From assembly GCF_900114625.1 (NCBI RefSeq), contig NZ_FOZL01000001.1, positions 930,001-994,000 of the forward strand: 64,000 nt of DNA. The letters run 5' to 3'. The notes beneath the pieces were generated by a model. That model made no database searches and was not told the DNA's origin. It was given only the letters and a program-made list of their open reading frames with translations. Origin of the DNA: Granulicella pectinivorans (GTDB taxonomy: Bacteria > Acidobacteriota > Terriglobia > Terriglobales > Acidobacteriaceae). Numbering within the stretch: the stretch's first letter is position 1; each line of letters opens with the position of its first letter. Below, one piece after another: positions 50,587 to 59,728 of the stretch. The position numbers and the translations under genes are program-made.

Positions 50587-52545
50587 ATGTTGCAACTCTC
50601 CGGCGCTGGAAAGCGCTTTGGCCAAAAACTGCTGTTTGAAGATGCGAACTGGCTGATTACGCCGGACGAACGGACCGGCCTGGTGGGCGGGAACGGGACG
50701 GGTAAGTCGACCTTGCTTAAAGTGCTCGCGGGCGTCGAGACGCTTGACATGGGCGAGCTGACGCGTGTGAAGGGCATGACGCTGGGGTATCTGCCGCAGG
50801 ATGGACTCGCGCTGCGGGGCAAGACGGTGTTCGCCGAGTGTCTTTCGGTGTTCGACCATCTGCACCAGCTCGAGGCCGAGGCGATTGAGCTGATGGACAC
50901 GATGTCCACGGCGGACCCGAAGTCGAAGGCGTACCAGACGGCGGCGGATCGCTACTCCGATATTGCGGACACGCTGCATGTCCACGATATCTATACGCTG
51001 GACGCGCAGGTGGGCGCGGTGCTGGGCGGGCTGGGGTTTGCGAAGGAAGACTGGGAGCGGTTCACGGAGGAGTTCTCCGGTGGATGGCAGATGCGGATTG
51101 CGCTGGCGAAGCTGCTGCTGCAGAAGCCTTCGCTGCTGCTGCTGGATGAGCCGACGAACCATCTGGATCTGGAGTCGCGGAACTGGCTGGAGGAGTATCT
51201 GCGGGACTATCCGAATGCGTTTATTTTGATCTCGCACGATCGGTATTTCCTGGATCAGACGGTCTCGAAGACGGTGGAGCTGTGGAACAAGCGGATGCAT
51301 ACGTACCACGGCAACTACGAGAAGTATGTGACGCAGAAGGACGAGCGGCGCACGCAGTTGATGAATGCGTACAAGAACCAGAAGGACCGGATCGAGGCGC
51401 TGGAGGCGTTCATCAATCGCTTCCGCGCGCAGGCGACGAAGGCCAAGCAGGTGCAGAGCAGGATCAAGGAGCTTGAGAAGATCGAGCGGATCGAGGTTCC
51501 GGAGGACGAGGCGACGATCCACTTTACGATTCCGCAACCGCCGGCGAGTGGGCGGACGGTGATTGAAGTGAATGGGCTGACGAAGCACTTTCCCGCGAAG
51601 GATGGCGGCGTGAAGAGGGTGCTGGAGGATGTCAGCTTCGGGATTGAGCGTGGGGACCGGATTGCTCTTGTCGGCGCGAATGGCGCGGGTAAGTCGACGC
51701 TGATCCGCATGCTGGCTGGGCTGGATGCGCCGACGAGCGGTGAGATCAAGCTGGGGCACAATGTGCTGGCGGATTACTTTGCGCAGGATCAGTACAAGGT
51801 GCTGGATCCACAGGCGGAGATGCTTTCGGACATCTGCGGGATTGCGCCGAAGGTACCGGTGGTGGAGCTGCGGAGCCTGCTGGGGTGCTTCATGTTCTCG
51901 GGCGAGGATGTGTTCAAGAAGCTTGGGGTGCTCTCGGGTGGGGAGAGGAATCGCTACGCGATGGCGAAGATGCTGGTTTCGCCGGCGAATATGCTGCTTC
52001 TGGACGAGCCGACGAACCATCTGGATCTAAGGGCGAAGGATGTGCTGCTGGACGCGATTCGGAACTTTACCGGGACGGTGCTGTTTGTTTCGCACGACCG
52101 CTACTTTATCGATGGGCTGGCGACGCGGGTGTTCGAGGTGGAGGACCGCCGGGTGCATATCTATCCGGGGAACTATGAGGACTATCTGTGGCGGAAGCAG
52201 GGTGGGCCGCAGAAGGTCATCACTTCGATTACACAGTCGTCCCAATCTGTAACCGTTCCGGTTGCTCTTGCGGAAAAGCCGGTGGCTGCGCCGGTTTCGA
52301 GCAATGTGAAGAAGCTGAATCCGATCAAGCTGAAGCAGTTGGAGGACCGGCTGGCGTTTGTGGAGACGGATATGCCGCGGCTGGAGAAGGCGATCGAAGC
52401 GGCCGAGGAACAGATGGGGATGTACTCGTCGGCGGATGAGTCGCAGAGGCTGGCAGCTTCGCTGGAAAAGATGCGGATCGAACATGCGGCGCTGATGGTG
52501 GAGTGGGAAGAGCTGGCTACGCAGTTGGAGGAGCAGCGGGGGTAG
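50587..52545 (+). CDS. ABC-F family translation-associated ATPase
   Basis: A 652-residue soluble protein with two ABC domains and no membrane segments. Domain 1 has GGNGTGKST (34-42), SGGWQ and LLLLDEPTNHLDL. Domain 2 has GANGAGKST (about 364-372), LSGGERNR and LLLDEPTNHLDL. The interdomain linker (about 240-310) is the P-site tRNA-interaction region. A long C-terminal extension (about 545-652) is predicted coiled coil, ending in acidic and basic helices as in Uup/YfmR-like members. ABC-F proteins act on stalled ribosomes or as antibiotic-protection factors. No antibiotic link is visible. Confidence 0.94.
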   Translation: MLQLSGAGKRFGQKLLFEDANWLITPDERTGLVGGNGTGKSTLLKVLAGVETLDMGELTRVKGMTLGYLPQDGLALRGKTVFAECLSVFDHLHQLEAEAIELMDTMSTADPKSKAYQTAADRYSDIADTLHVHDIYTLDAQVGAVLGGLGFAKEDWERFTEEFSGGWQMRIALAKLLLQKPSLLLLDEPTNHLDLESRNWLEEYLRDYPNAFILISHDRYFLDQTVSKTVELWNKRMHTYHGNYEKYVTQKDERRTQLMNAYKNQKDRIEALEAFINRFRAQATKAKQVQSRIKELEKIERIEVPEDEATIHFTIPQPPASGRTVIEVNGLTKHFPAKDGGVKRVLEDVSFGIERGDRIALVGANGAGKSTLIRMLAGLDAPTSGEIKLGHNVLADYFAQDQYKVLDPQAEMLSDICGIAPKVPVVELRSLLGCFMFSGEDVFKKLGVLSGGERNRYAMAKMLVSPANMLLLDEPTNHLDLRAKDVLLDAIRNFTGTVLFVSHDRYFIDGLATRVFEVEDRRVHIYPGNYEDYLWRKQGGPQKVITSITQSSQSVTVPVALAEKPVAAPVSSNVKKLNPIKLKQLEDRLAFVETDMPRLEKAIEAAEEQMGMYSSADESQRLAASLEKMRIEHAALMVEWEELATQLEEQRG

Positions 52546-52548
52546 GAA

Positions 52549-52593
52549 CAGGCAACGGCAGAGGCAGATTCCTTACGGGAATGACAACCAAAA
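52549..52593. repeat. Short palindromic repeat, copy 2 (reverse)
   Basis: Reverse complement matches 8182-8234: a GGCAACGGCAGAGGCAG run, the palindrome ATTCCTTACGGGAAT (52568-52582, slightly altered) and TGACAACCAAAA. It lies between the 3' ends of two convergent genes, four bases after the ABC-F stop codon. Confidence 0.75.
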
Positions 52594-52601
52594 TGGAGAG
52601 C

Positions 52602-53360
52602 CTAGCGGCCTTCTTTGAGGCGGGCTGCGAGGCGCTCGGGGAGGCCGGCCATGAGGATGCGGCCTTGCGAGGTGGTCACGTCGTAGGGAATGCGGTGGTA
52701 GACGATGCGGGCGGCTTCGACGTCGTAGATGGCGTATGCGGCGCGCCAGTCATGGTCGCGGGGCTGGCCGACGGAGCCGGGATTGATGAGATGGCGGGTG
52801 CCGGGCGGGAGATCGAGGATCCAGTGTTCTTTGTCGGAGCGCGTGGCGTAGCGCGGGCGGACCTCGTGCCAGTCGTGCTCTTTTTGCGAGAAGCCGCCCT
52901 GGACGTGGGTGTGGCCGAAGAAGGTGATGGGGGTGGGCATCTGCTGGAGGGGCATCCAGGCGTCGCGCATGCTGAGGATGTAGGTGTCCTCGTGGAGCGG
53001 TGAGCCGTGGGCGCAGGTGATGCCGGGGACTTCGGTGGACGAGAGCGGTCCCTGCGGGACGGCTTTGAGCCACTCGAGGTTTTCTGCGGTGAGCTCTTTG
53101 AGGGTCCAGAGGGCGGCGGCGCGGGCTACCGGGTTGAAGCCGAGGGCGGAGGTCTGGCCGGTGCAGACACGGTCGTGGTTGCCGCGGACGTTGAGATCGG
53201 CGAGGGGGCGAACCATGTCCAGGCAGGCGTTGGGGCTGCCGCCGTAGCCGACGACGTCGCCGAGATTCCAGATGAGGTCGTAGTGACCGTCGGCGTCAGC
53301 GAGGACAGCGGTGAGAGCTTCGAGATTTCCGTGAATGTCGGAGAGGATAAGGGCGCGCAT
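52602..53360 (-). CDS. YfcE-like calcineurin-fold metallophosphoesterase
   Basis: A 252-residue single-domain phosphoesterase with the family metal-site blocks in order: LILSDIHGNLEAL, NLGDVVGYGGSP, VRGNHDR, CAHGSP and FFGHTHVQGGF, followed by INPGSVGQPRD. It should hydrolyse phosphodiester or phosphomonoester bonds with Mn or Fe; the physiological substrate is unknown. Convergent with the ABC-F gene. Confidence 0.92.
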   Translation of the reverse strand: MRALILSDIHGNLEALTAVLADADGHYDLIWNLGDVVGYGGSPNACLDMVRPLADLNVRGNHDRVCTGQTSALGFNPVARAAALWTLKELTAENLEWLKAVPQGPLSSTEVPGITCAHGSPLHEDTYILSMRDAWMPLQQMPTPITFFGHTHVQGGFSQKEHDWHEVRPRYATRSDKEHWILDLPPGTRHLINPGSVGQPRDHDWRAAYAIYDVEAARIVYHRIPYDVTTSQGRILMAGLPERLAARLKEGR

Positions 53361-53443
53361 GCTCGTCGTTTCGAGCTCGGGCCCGAAGCTACAGGGTAAC
53401 TCTCTTTTGAGGCAAACGGGGACGGTCTTTTTGAATGAATGGC

Positions 53444-54253
53444 TTACGGGCAGGCGAGAGGGCGGGTGGGGTCCGTGTGCATGGTGGGCGCGGAGGCGAG
53501 CAGGCTGCGGGTGTAGGGGTGTTGAGGATTGGTAAAGAGGGCCTGGGTGGTGTTTTGTTCGACGATTTTTCCGTGTTGCATGACGGCTACGCGATCGGCG
53601 ATCTGCGAGACTACGGCGAGGTCGTGGGAGATGAACAGCATGGAGAGGTTGTGGGTGCGGCGGATGTCTTTCAAAAGATGGAGGATCTGGGCCTGCACGG
53701 TGACGTCGAGGGCGGTAGTGGGCTCGTCGGCGATCAGGAGCCGGGGGCGGTTGATGAGGGCCATGGCGATGAGGATGCGCTGGCGCTGGCCGCCGGAAAA
53801 CTGGTGCGGATAGTCGTCGATGCGGCGCTCGGGATCGGGCAGGGCGACATCTCGCATGAACTGTAAGACCTTATTGCGCAGGGAGATACGCGTTTCGCCC
53901 GGGTGGTGGGCGGTGTAGGCTTCGGCGATCTGGGCACCGACCTTCATGACTGGGTTTAAGGCGGTCATGGGCTCCTGGAAGATCATGGAGATGGAGGAGC
54001 CGCGGTGTTTGCGCATGGATTCTTCGGGAAGTGTCAGGAGGGAATGGCCGTTTAGCTCGATTTTGCCGGTGATCCGGGCGCTTGCTGGCAGGAGGCGGAG
54101 GATGGCCAGGGAGGTTGCGGATTTTCCGGAGCCGGATTCGCCGACGAGGCCGAGGGTTTCGCCTGGGGCTATGGTAAGTGATAGACGGTGCACGACTTCG
54201 CGGGTGCCGAAAGAGATGGACAGGTCTTCGATGTTGAGGAGAGGGGATTCCAT
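53444..54253 (-). CDS. Oligopeptide-type ABC transporter ATPase (OppD/DppD-like)
   Basis: A 269-residue ATPase with Walker A GESGSGKSA (38-46), Q-loop MIFQEPMTALNPV, signature QFSGGQRQRI, Walker B LLIADEPTTALDVTVQ and a His switch in FISHDLAVVS. The C-terminus carries the oligopeptide-type PQHPYTRSLL motif. OppD/DppD subunits normally pair with OppF, two permeases and a binding protein; none is adjacent, so it is an orphan or works with parts encoded elsewhere. The start is ATG 54253 (MESPLLNIEDL); a longer upstream frame shows no homology. Probably an inner-membrane peptide or nickel importer component. Confidence 0.9.
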   Translation of the reverse strand: MESPLLNIEDLSISFGTREVVHRLSLTIAPGETLGLVGESGSGKSATSLAILRLLPASARITGKIELNGHSLLTLPEESMRKHRGSSISMIFQEPMTALNPVMKVGAQIAEAYTAHHPGETRISLRNKVLQFMRDVALPDPERRIDDYPHQFSGGQRQRILIAMALINRPRLLIADEPTTALDVTVQAQILHLLKDIRRTHNLSMLFISHDLAVVSQIADRVAVMQHGKIVEQNTTQALFTNPQHPYTRSLLASAPTMHTDPTRPLACP

Positions 54254-54394
54254 TCGCTGGGCTGATAGTAGCGAATTCTGGTCATTTTTGCTGGTGAAGA
54301 TGTGGGCGGATGTACGGTTAGTGTGGACAGGCGTAGGCGTGTTCCTGGGACATGCGTCTAACGGGACGAGAGTGCGGCGGGACGGGAGTGGGCG

Positions 54395-56014
54395 ATGAAG
54401 CGTTGGGTATGGATGGGATTGCTGGCGGGTGTGGCTTCGGGGCAGATGCATAAGGTGGAGCGTCCTGAGCAGGTGGTGCGGGCGGTGGGAGTGTATGAGT
54501 GGACGGGCGACCTGGCGAAGCCGAAGGGGATGCGGCTGGTGCCGGTGACGATCTTTATCGATGGGCAGGTGGAGGACGCCGCGGTGTATCTGGCGAGGCC
54601 GATTCCGATGGCTCTGCAGGGTGGGACGTTGTACGAGCTGGATGATGCGGGCGTGGAGAAGGGGCTGGTGGACCTGATGTCGGCGCGGCATGTTCAGGTT
54701 CCGGATGGGGCGGATCTGCCGCCGTTCGATGACGGCTGGTTTGGGTATGGGAAGTTCGAGGCTCCGGCGGCGACGAAGGTTTCGTCGCGGACGGCGAAGC
54801 CTTCTTCACGCGCGTCGATGAATGGGAAGGCGCTGGATGACTCGAAGCCGCACTTCGGCAAGAGGAATACGGATGACGACGACAAGCCCGAGGCCGGGTC
54901 GCCGGAGGATGTGAAGATCGATTCCGGGACGGGCGACAAGGACGATGTGGACAGGCCTACGCTGCGGCGTCGGCCTGCGGTGGATCCGAAGACGGCGAAG
55001 AAGAACAAGAAGGCGCAGGGGGAGTCGGGGGTGATTGCGGAGAAGGGTTCGCTGAACGACGATCCGGACCGCCCGACGATCAAGCGCAAGACGGGGCTGA
55101 CGGAAGAGGATTTTCCGGCGTTGAACGGGCTGCCTGCGGATATGAAGCAGATGGTGGCGGTGTCGGACCCGAAGAGGCGTGAGCCGCATCCGTTTGCGCG
55201 GGCGTGGGAGGACGATGCCGAGAAGCAGATGGTGCTGGGGAAGATGCGGGAGATTGCACAGGCCGAACTGGTGAAGTATGGTCCGGTGCCGGTGCAGGCT
55301 GTGTCGACGGCGACGCCGTATACGGGACCACAACTGAGTGCAAATGCCGCTGCTGCTGCGGCCGCTGCTGCGAAGGCTCCGGTGGCCGAGGGTCCCGGGC
55401 TGGCATCGCAGGATACGACGAATGGCGCTCCGGTGTTGCGGCGGAACAAGGTGGCGGCGGATGCGGCGGCGCAGGAGCAGGTGAAGGCTCCGGTGGTTGC
55501 TGCTGCTCCGTCTGCTGCTGCTGCGTCTGCTGCTGCTGCGAAAGCTGCTGTGCCTTCGGCGGCTGCGCTGGCGAAGATGACGCCGGTGCAGCGCAGGGCT
55601 GCGCTGGCCAAGGCCAAGAAGGCGGCGGCGGATGCGGCGAAGGTTGTGCCTGAGGTGCTGGTGGAGGAAGAGGTCAAGGGATTCACGCTCAGCTATGGCG
55701 GGGCTCCCACATATGTGTATACGGCGCACACGGCGGGCACGGGCGCTGCGTTGCGGTATGTGACGATCGTGGCGCAGGGGAGTGCGATTCCGGGGGCGCA
55801 GTTGGAGCTGAAGGTTGCGATGAAGAGCGTGACGGACGCGGCGCATCTCGACCGGACGGCGTGGATGCGGTTTGTGGATGTGGTGGATGTGGAGGCTTCG
55901 AACCGGGCGAGTCTGTTGTTTGAGCTGAGAGGGCAGAGCTCGCGGCAGTTTGGGGTTTACCGGGTGATCGATGGGAAGGCGGATACGGTGTTCATGGGTG
56001 GTACGACGCAGTAA
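54395..56014 (+). CDS. Unrecognised secreted protein with charged repeats
   Basis: A 539-residue protein with a signal peptide (MKRWVWMGLLAGVASG). An N-terminal globular part (about 25-130, RLVPVTIFIDGQVEDAAVYL and PFDDGWFGYGKFE) is followed by a disordered, charged middle with repeats DRPTLRRRP, DRPTIKRKTG and APVLRRNK. Ala-rich stretches (about 310-425) come next, then a C-terminal domain (about 440-539, FTLSYGGAPTYVYTA). I do not recognise the domains. The gene contains a GCGGCCGC site at 55358-55365. It starts 141 bases after the divergent ATPase gene and may be an envelope-anchored protein. Confidence 0.6.
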   Translation: MKRWVWMGLLAGVASGQMHKVERPEQVVRAVGVYEWTGDLAKPKGMRLVPVTIFIDGQVEDAAVYLARPIPMALQGGTLYELDDAGVEKGLVDLMSARHVQVPDGADLPPFDDGWFGYGKFEAPAATKVSSRTAKPSSRASMNGKALDDSKPHFGKRNTDDDDKPEAGSPEDVKIDSGTGDKDDVDRPTLRRRPAVDPKTAKKNKKAQGESGVIAEKGSLNDDPDRPTIKRKTGLTEEDFPALNGLPADMKQMVAVSDPKRREPHPFARAWEDDAEKQMVLGKMREIAQAELVKYGPVPVQAVSTATPYTGPQLSANAAAAAAAAAKAPVAEGPGLASQDTTNGAPVLRRNKVAADAAAQEQVKAPVVAAAPSAAAASAAAAKAAVPSAAALAKMTPVQRRAALAKAKKAAADAAKVVPEVLVEEEVKGFTLSYGGAPTYVYTAHTAGTGAALRYVTIVAQGSAIPGAQLELKVAMKSVTDAAHLDRTAWMRFVDVVDVEASNRASLLFELRGQSSRQFGVYRVIDGKADTVFMGGTTQ

Positions 56015-56452
56015 GGCATCGTGCCGTGCTTGCCGTGAGCGACTCGTCTTCGTGCGCTCTTCATTTGCAGAGGGCCGGATTGCAGCGACCTCTTTGGTGG
56101 CATTGAGCGTTGCCGGCGGCATGGTATTTCCAGGGTGCGGGAGGCGGGTTTCTGTCTCTGCGCTGCACAAATCACGTGCGCGATAGTCCTACGCCGCGAT
56201 GGGACATTTGTCCGAGTCACTTCTTCGAGCAGGTGATGGGTGTGCTGACTTCGTAGCGAAAATGTGTGCCGTGCCTACAAAAAAGAGGTATGGCGGACAT
56301 TTTTTTGCCGTTTGTTTTCTTTCAGTTTGCCCAAAGTTAAACGTTCTATGAGCTTTGCAGCATGCCATGTGGAAATAACTCTGGCATAATGCACCAACTT
56401 GTAACAATTCTAGTTCTTTAACTTCCTTAACGAAGTCCCCTTGGAGAACTGC
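56015..56452. other. Long leader region of TonB receptor 5, no gene seen
   Basis: 438 bases without a supported gene. The right half (from about 56250) is distinctly A+T-rich, including a run of T at 56299-56305 and CATAAT (56385-56390), a possible -10. No hairpin terminator, tRNA or riboswitch consensus is visible. It is long enough for an unannotated small RNA. Confidence 0.4.
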
Positions 56453-59400
56453 ATGCGCATCTTGAGGATCCACTGTTTGCTTTTTGTCCTTATCGGTCTC
56501 TGCCTTTCCGCTCGTGCGCAGACCGTCGATACGTCTATCAGCGGCACTGTCGTCGATGGCGCTGGAGCTGCGATTGCAGGCGCGATCGTTACGATTACCA
56601 ACCCTTCCAACGGACAGAGCAAGACGTTCACCTCGGGCGGCTCCGGGGAATACAGCGTCACGTACCTTATTCCCGGCGTGTACAACATTTCCGTTTCGGC
56701 GGCCGGCTTCACGACGTATCAGACGAAGGGCATCACGCTTGAGATTAACCAGCAGGCCAAGATCGATGTGACGATGCGGGCCGGTGGCGCGAATGAAGTG
56801 GTGGAGGTGAAGACCACGCAGCCGTTGTTGAATGTCGATAACGGCACGCTGGGCGCGGTGGTGGGCACGACCGAAGCCGCAAATCTTCCTTTGAACGGGC
56901 GCAAGTTCAACGATCTTGCGGTGCTGACACCGGGCGTCACGGTCTCGAATCCGGACAACCATTCGTCTTCGACGGCGGGCTCGACGGTTTCTTCGAATGG
57001 CAACCAGAGCACATGGGGTCAGGTGTTTCTCGACGGCATTACGATGGTGAACAACCGCAGTCCGTATGTGAATGCGTATCCCTCAGTGGATGCCGTGCAG
57101 GAGTTCAGCGTGCTGACGAGCAACTATGGCGCGCAGTACGGTGGAGGCGCGGGCGCGATTGTGAATGTGCAGTTGAAGAGCGGTACGAATCGGTTTCACG
57201 GGACGGTGTTCGACTTCATTCGCAACTCGGCGGTGGACGCGCGCGACTACTTCCGGCCTGCGCCTCTCTCGAAGACGGTGCTGAAGCAGAACCAGTTTGG
57301 CGGTGTGGTGACAGGTCCCATCTTCAAGGACAAGACGTTCTTCATGGTGAGCTATGAAGGCATCCGTTCCATTCAGCAGAGTGTGCAGGTCTCCACGGTC
57401 TTTACGGATGCAGAGCTCAATGGCGACTTCTCGGCGGTTTCGGGGACGCTGCGCAATCCGTATACGAACACGGTGTATGCGGGCAATCAGGTGCCTGTGA
57501 ACTCCGTTGCGCAGGCGATTGCACGCACCTATATGCCTCGACCGAACATTCCCGGCACCAGCAATGGCACGGTGAACAACTACAGCGGCGTGCAGACAGG
57601 CAACCAGACCAACAACCAGTATCTGACGCGTATCGACCATGCGATCAGCGATAAGGATCAGTTCGCGATCCACTACCTGTACCAAGGGCGCGACTTTCCG
57701 TTGACGAGTTATAACCCGAACTTCAGCTACACGGGGACGTACAAGATCCACAATGCGGGGATGCAGTATGTGCATATCTTTTCGCCGACGCTGATCAATG
57801 AGTTCCGCGGAGGCGCGGACCTGGAGCATGTGCAGCAGCTTCCGAAGGGCTACTACAACAGCGGCTTTACGGCTGCGCAACTCGGCATCAACCAGTTCAC
57901 GCTGAATGGGGCTCCGTTGCCACCGACGCAGGAGGGCTTCCCGACGATCTCGATCTCCAACTTCGTGACGGTGGGCAGCGGCACGGCTGCGTCGAATCTC
58001 GATGACAGCAGAACGTACCAGGTGACCGACAACCTTACGTTGACGAGAGGGAAGCACACGATTCTGGTGGGTGCGGATATTCGTCATATTCAGGACAATG
58101 CGACCACCAACAACACACCCTTCGGCTCGCTCAGCTTTACGGGTTCGATGACGGGCAATGCGGGTGCGGACTACATTCTGGGCGTGCCGGCCTCGGTGAT
58201 TACGCCGGAGGGTGTGCCGCTGACGGTCGCGCGGGAGTGGCGCTATGGCTTCTATGTGCAGGACGACTGGAAGCCCACGCCGAAGCTGACGCTGAACATC
58301 GGTCTTCGTTACGACCTATGGATGCCGCCGCACAACAACCTGAACACATCGCGCACGCTGGACTTCAGCACGCCGACGCCTACGCTGGTTCCGCTGCCGA
58401 ATCCGCTATGGAAGATTACGTACAAGGACTTCTCGCCACGTCTTGGTTTTGCGTACAGCCTTCCCTGGAAGACGGTGCTGCGCGGGGCGTATGGGATTAC
58501 CTTCTACGGAGGCAAGTTCGACAACATCAATATCCTGCAGTTGAATCCTCCGGTCGACTCGAGCTTCTCGATCTCCAACACCACGGGACCGACGGCGGCT
58601 GCGCCCACAACGCCTGTTCCACAGGCGACGATTCAGAATCCGGTCCCCGCCTCCATTACGCCGGCGAGCGCGAACGTTGCGACGCTTCCGGCAGATGGAC
58701 GCCGCCCGGACCTGTATCTGCAGACCTATACGGCGACCCTTTCTCGGCAGTTCTGGAACAACGTGCTGGATGTCTCGTATGTTGGCGTGAAGGGAACGCA
58801 TCAGGATACGTCGATTCCGTACTTCAACTCGGGGCCGCCGACGAATGGCGCGATCTCGGCGCAGGCGAATCGTCCGTACCCGACGTTCGGGCGTATCCGG
58901 TATGTGGATTTTCATGGTGCGTCGCAATACAACGGCCTGCAGGCGAAGTTCCAGCACAAGTACTCGCGCGGTCTTACGTTCATTGCGTCGTACACGTTCT
59001 CGCATCTGATGGACAACCAGGGTGGCGACACCAATGGGTCACGGAGTGAGACGCAGATACCTACGTCGAAGGAGTGGGCCAACGGTCTTACGGATCAACG
59101 GCACTATCTCTCGATCGGGCTGGTGTATGAGACGAAGTTCGCGATGGCGAACCGTCTGATGAAGGGCTTTGCGAACGGATGGATGTTGACGAGTCTTTAT
59201 TCCTACGTCACGGGTACTCCTCTGTTTATTACGCAATCGCAGGATCTGGAACACAACGACAATCTGTTTCAACGGCCCGACTTTACGGTGGGCAATAACG
59301 TGAATACGCTGGCGCTGCCTGCGGGTCAGCGTACGCTTGCTCACTGGTTCAATACTGCGGCGTTCACGGCTGCGAATGGTCACTATGGCAATGTTCCGCG

Positions 59401-59647
59401 CAACCCCGGCACGCTCCGGGTTCCTTCGCATAATCCTGTGACGTTGGGAATCTCCCGCAGCTTCCCGATGCCATACAACGATCATCACAGTCTGATGATT
59501 CGGTTCGAGGCGTTCAATGCACTGAACACACCGCAGTTTGCGAGCCCGGGTTCAGCCTATGGTTCGAGCAGCTTCGGTGTGATCAGCAGCACGGCATCGG
59601 GTTTCTCGAATCGTGCTCTGCAGCTTGCGGCGAAGTACAACTTCTAA
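56453..59647 (+). CDS. TonB-dependent receptor with CarboxypepD-reg domain (5)
   Basis: A 1064-residue outer-membrane receptor. It has a signal peptide (MRILRIHCLLFVLIGLCLSA), a regulatory domain (about 25-115, SISGTVVDGAGAAIAGAIV), a plug (about 115-260, LPLNGRKFNDLAVLTPGVTV and GGGAGAIVNVQLKSGTNRF) and a barrel ending LQLAAKYNF. ATG 56453 follows TTGGAG; the TTG 12 bases upstream is less likely. It belongs to the same Oar-like group as receptors 1-3. A strong terminator follows; the next gene, trhO, has its own promoter. The substrate is not evident. Confidence 0.93.
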   Translation: MRILRIHCLLFVLIGLCLSARAQTVDTSISGTVVDGAGAAIAGAIVTITNPSNGQSKTFTSGGSGEYSVTYLIPGVYNISVSAAGFTTYQTKGITLEINQQAKIDVTMRAGGANEVVEVKTTQPLLNVDNGTLGAVVGTTEAANLPLNGRKFNDLAVLTPGVTVSNPDNHSSSTAGSTVSSNGNQSTWGQVFLDGITMVNNRSPYVNAYPSVDAVQEFSVLTSNYGAQYGGGAGAIVNVQLKSGTNRFHGTVFDFIRNSAVDARDYFRPAPLSKTVLKQNQFGGVVTGPIFKDKTFFMVSYEGIRSIQQSVQVSTVFTDAELNGDFSAVSGTLRNPYTNTVYAGNQVPVNSVAQAIARTYMPRPNIPGTSNGTVNNYSGVQTGNQTNNQYLTRIDHAISDKDQFAIHYLYQGRDFPLTSYNPNFSYTGTYKIHNAGMQYVHIFSPTLINEFRGGADLEHVQQLPKGYYNSGFTAAQLGINQFTLNGAPLPPTQEGFPTISISNFVTVGSGTAASNLDDSRTYQVTDNLTLTRGKHTILVGADIRHIQDNATTNNTPFGSLSFTGSMTGNAGADYILGVPASVITPEGVPLTVAREWRYGFYVQDDWKPTPKLTLNIGLRYDLWMPPHNNLNTSRTLDFSTPTPTLVPLPNPLWKITYKDFSPRLGFAYSLPWKTVLRGAYGITFYGGKFDNINILQLNPPVDSSFSISNTTGPTAAAPTTPVPQATIQNPVPASITPASANVATLPADGRRPDLYLQTYTATLSRQFWNNVLDVSYVGVKGTHQDTSIPYFNSGPPTNGAISAQANRPYPTFGRIRYVDFHGASQYNGLQAKFQHKYSRGLTFIASYTFSHLMDNQGGDTNGSRSETQIPTSKEWANGLTDQRHYLSIGLVYETKFAMANRLMKGFANGWMLTSLYSYVTGTPLFITQSQDLEHNDNLFQRPDFTVGNNVNTLALPAGQRTLAHWFNTAAFTAANGHYGNVPRNPGTLRVPSHNPVTLGISRSFPMPYNDHHSLMIRFEAFNALNTPQFASPGSAYGSSSFGVISSTASGFSNRALQLAAKYNF

Positions 59648-59655
59648 GCTGCGCG

Positions 59656-59703
59656 GCCCGAGAGCGGGAGGAGAATCTCCTTCCGCTCTCGGGCTTTTCT
59701 TTT
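59656..59703 (+). terminator. Rho-independent terminator of TonB receptor 5
   Basis: The perfect stem GCCCGAGAGCGG (59656-59667) with CCGCTCTCGGGC (59683-59694) is followed by TTTTCTTTT. Confidence 0.93.
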
Positions 59704-59713
59704 GCCGGGATTC

Positions 59714-59719
59714 TAGAAT
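59714..59719 (+). promoter_or_regulatory. Predicted -10 box of trhO
   Basis: TAGAAT ends 9 bases before the trhO ATG. AGAGGC lies between them and could act as a short Shine-Dalgarno, so a leaderless or very short leader transcript is likely. Confidence 0.4.
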
Positions 59720-59728
59720 AGAGGCAGC

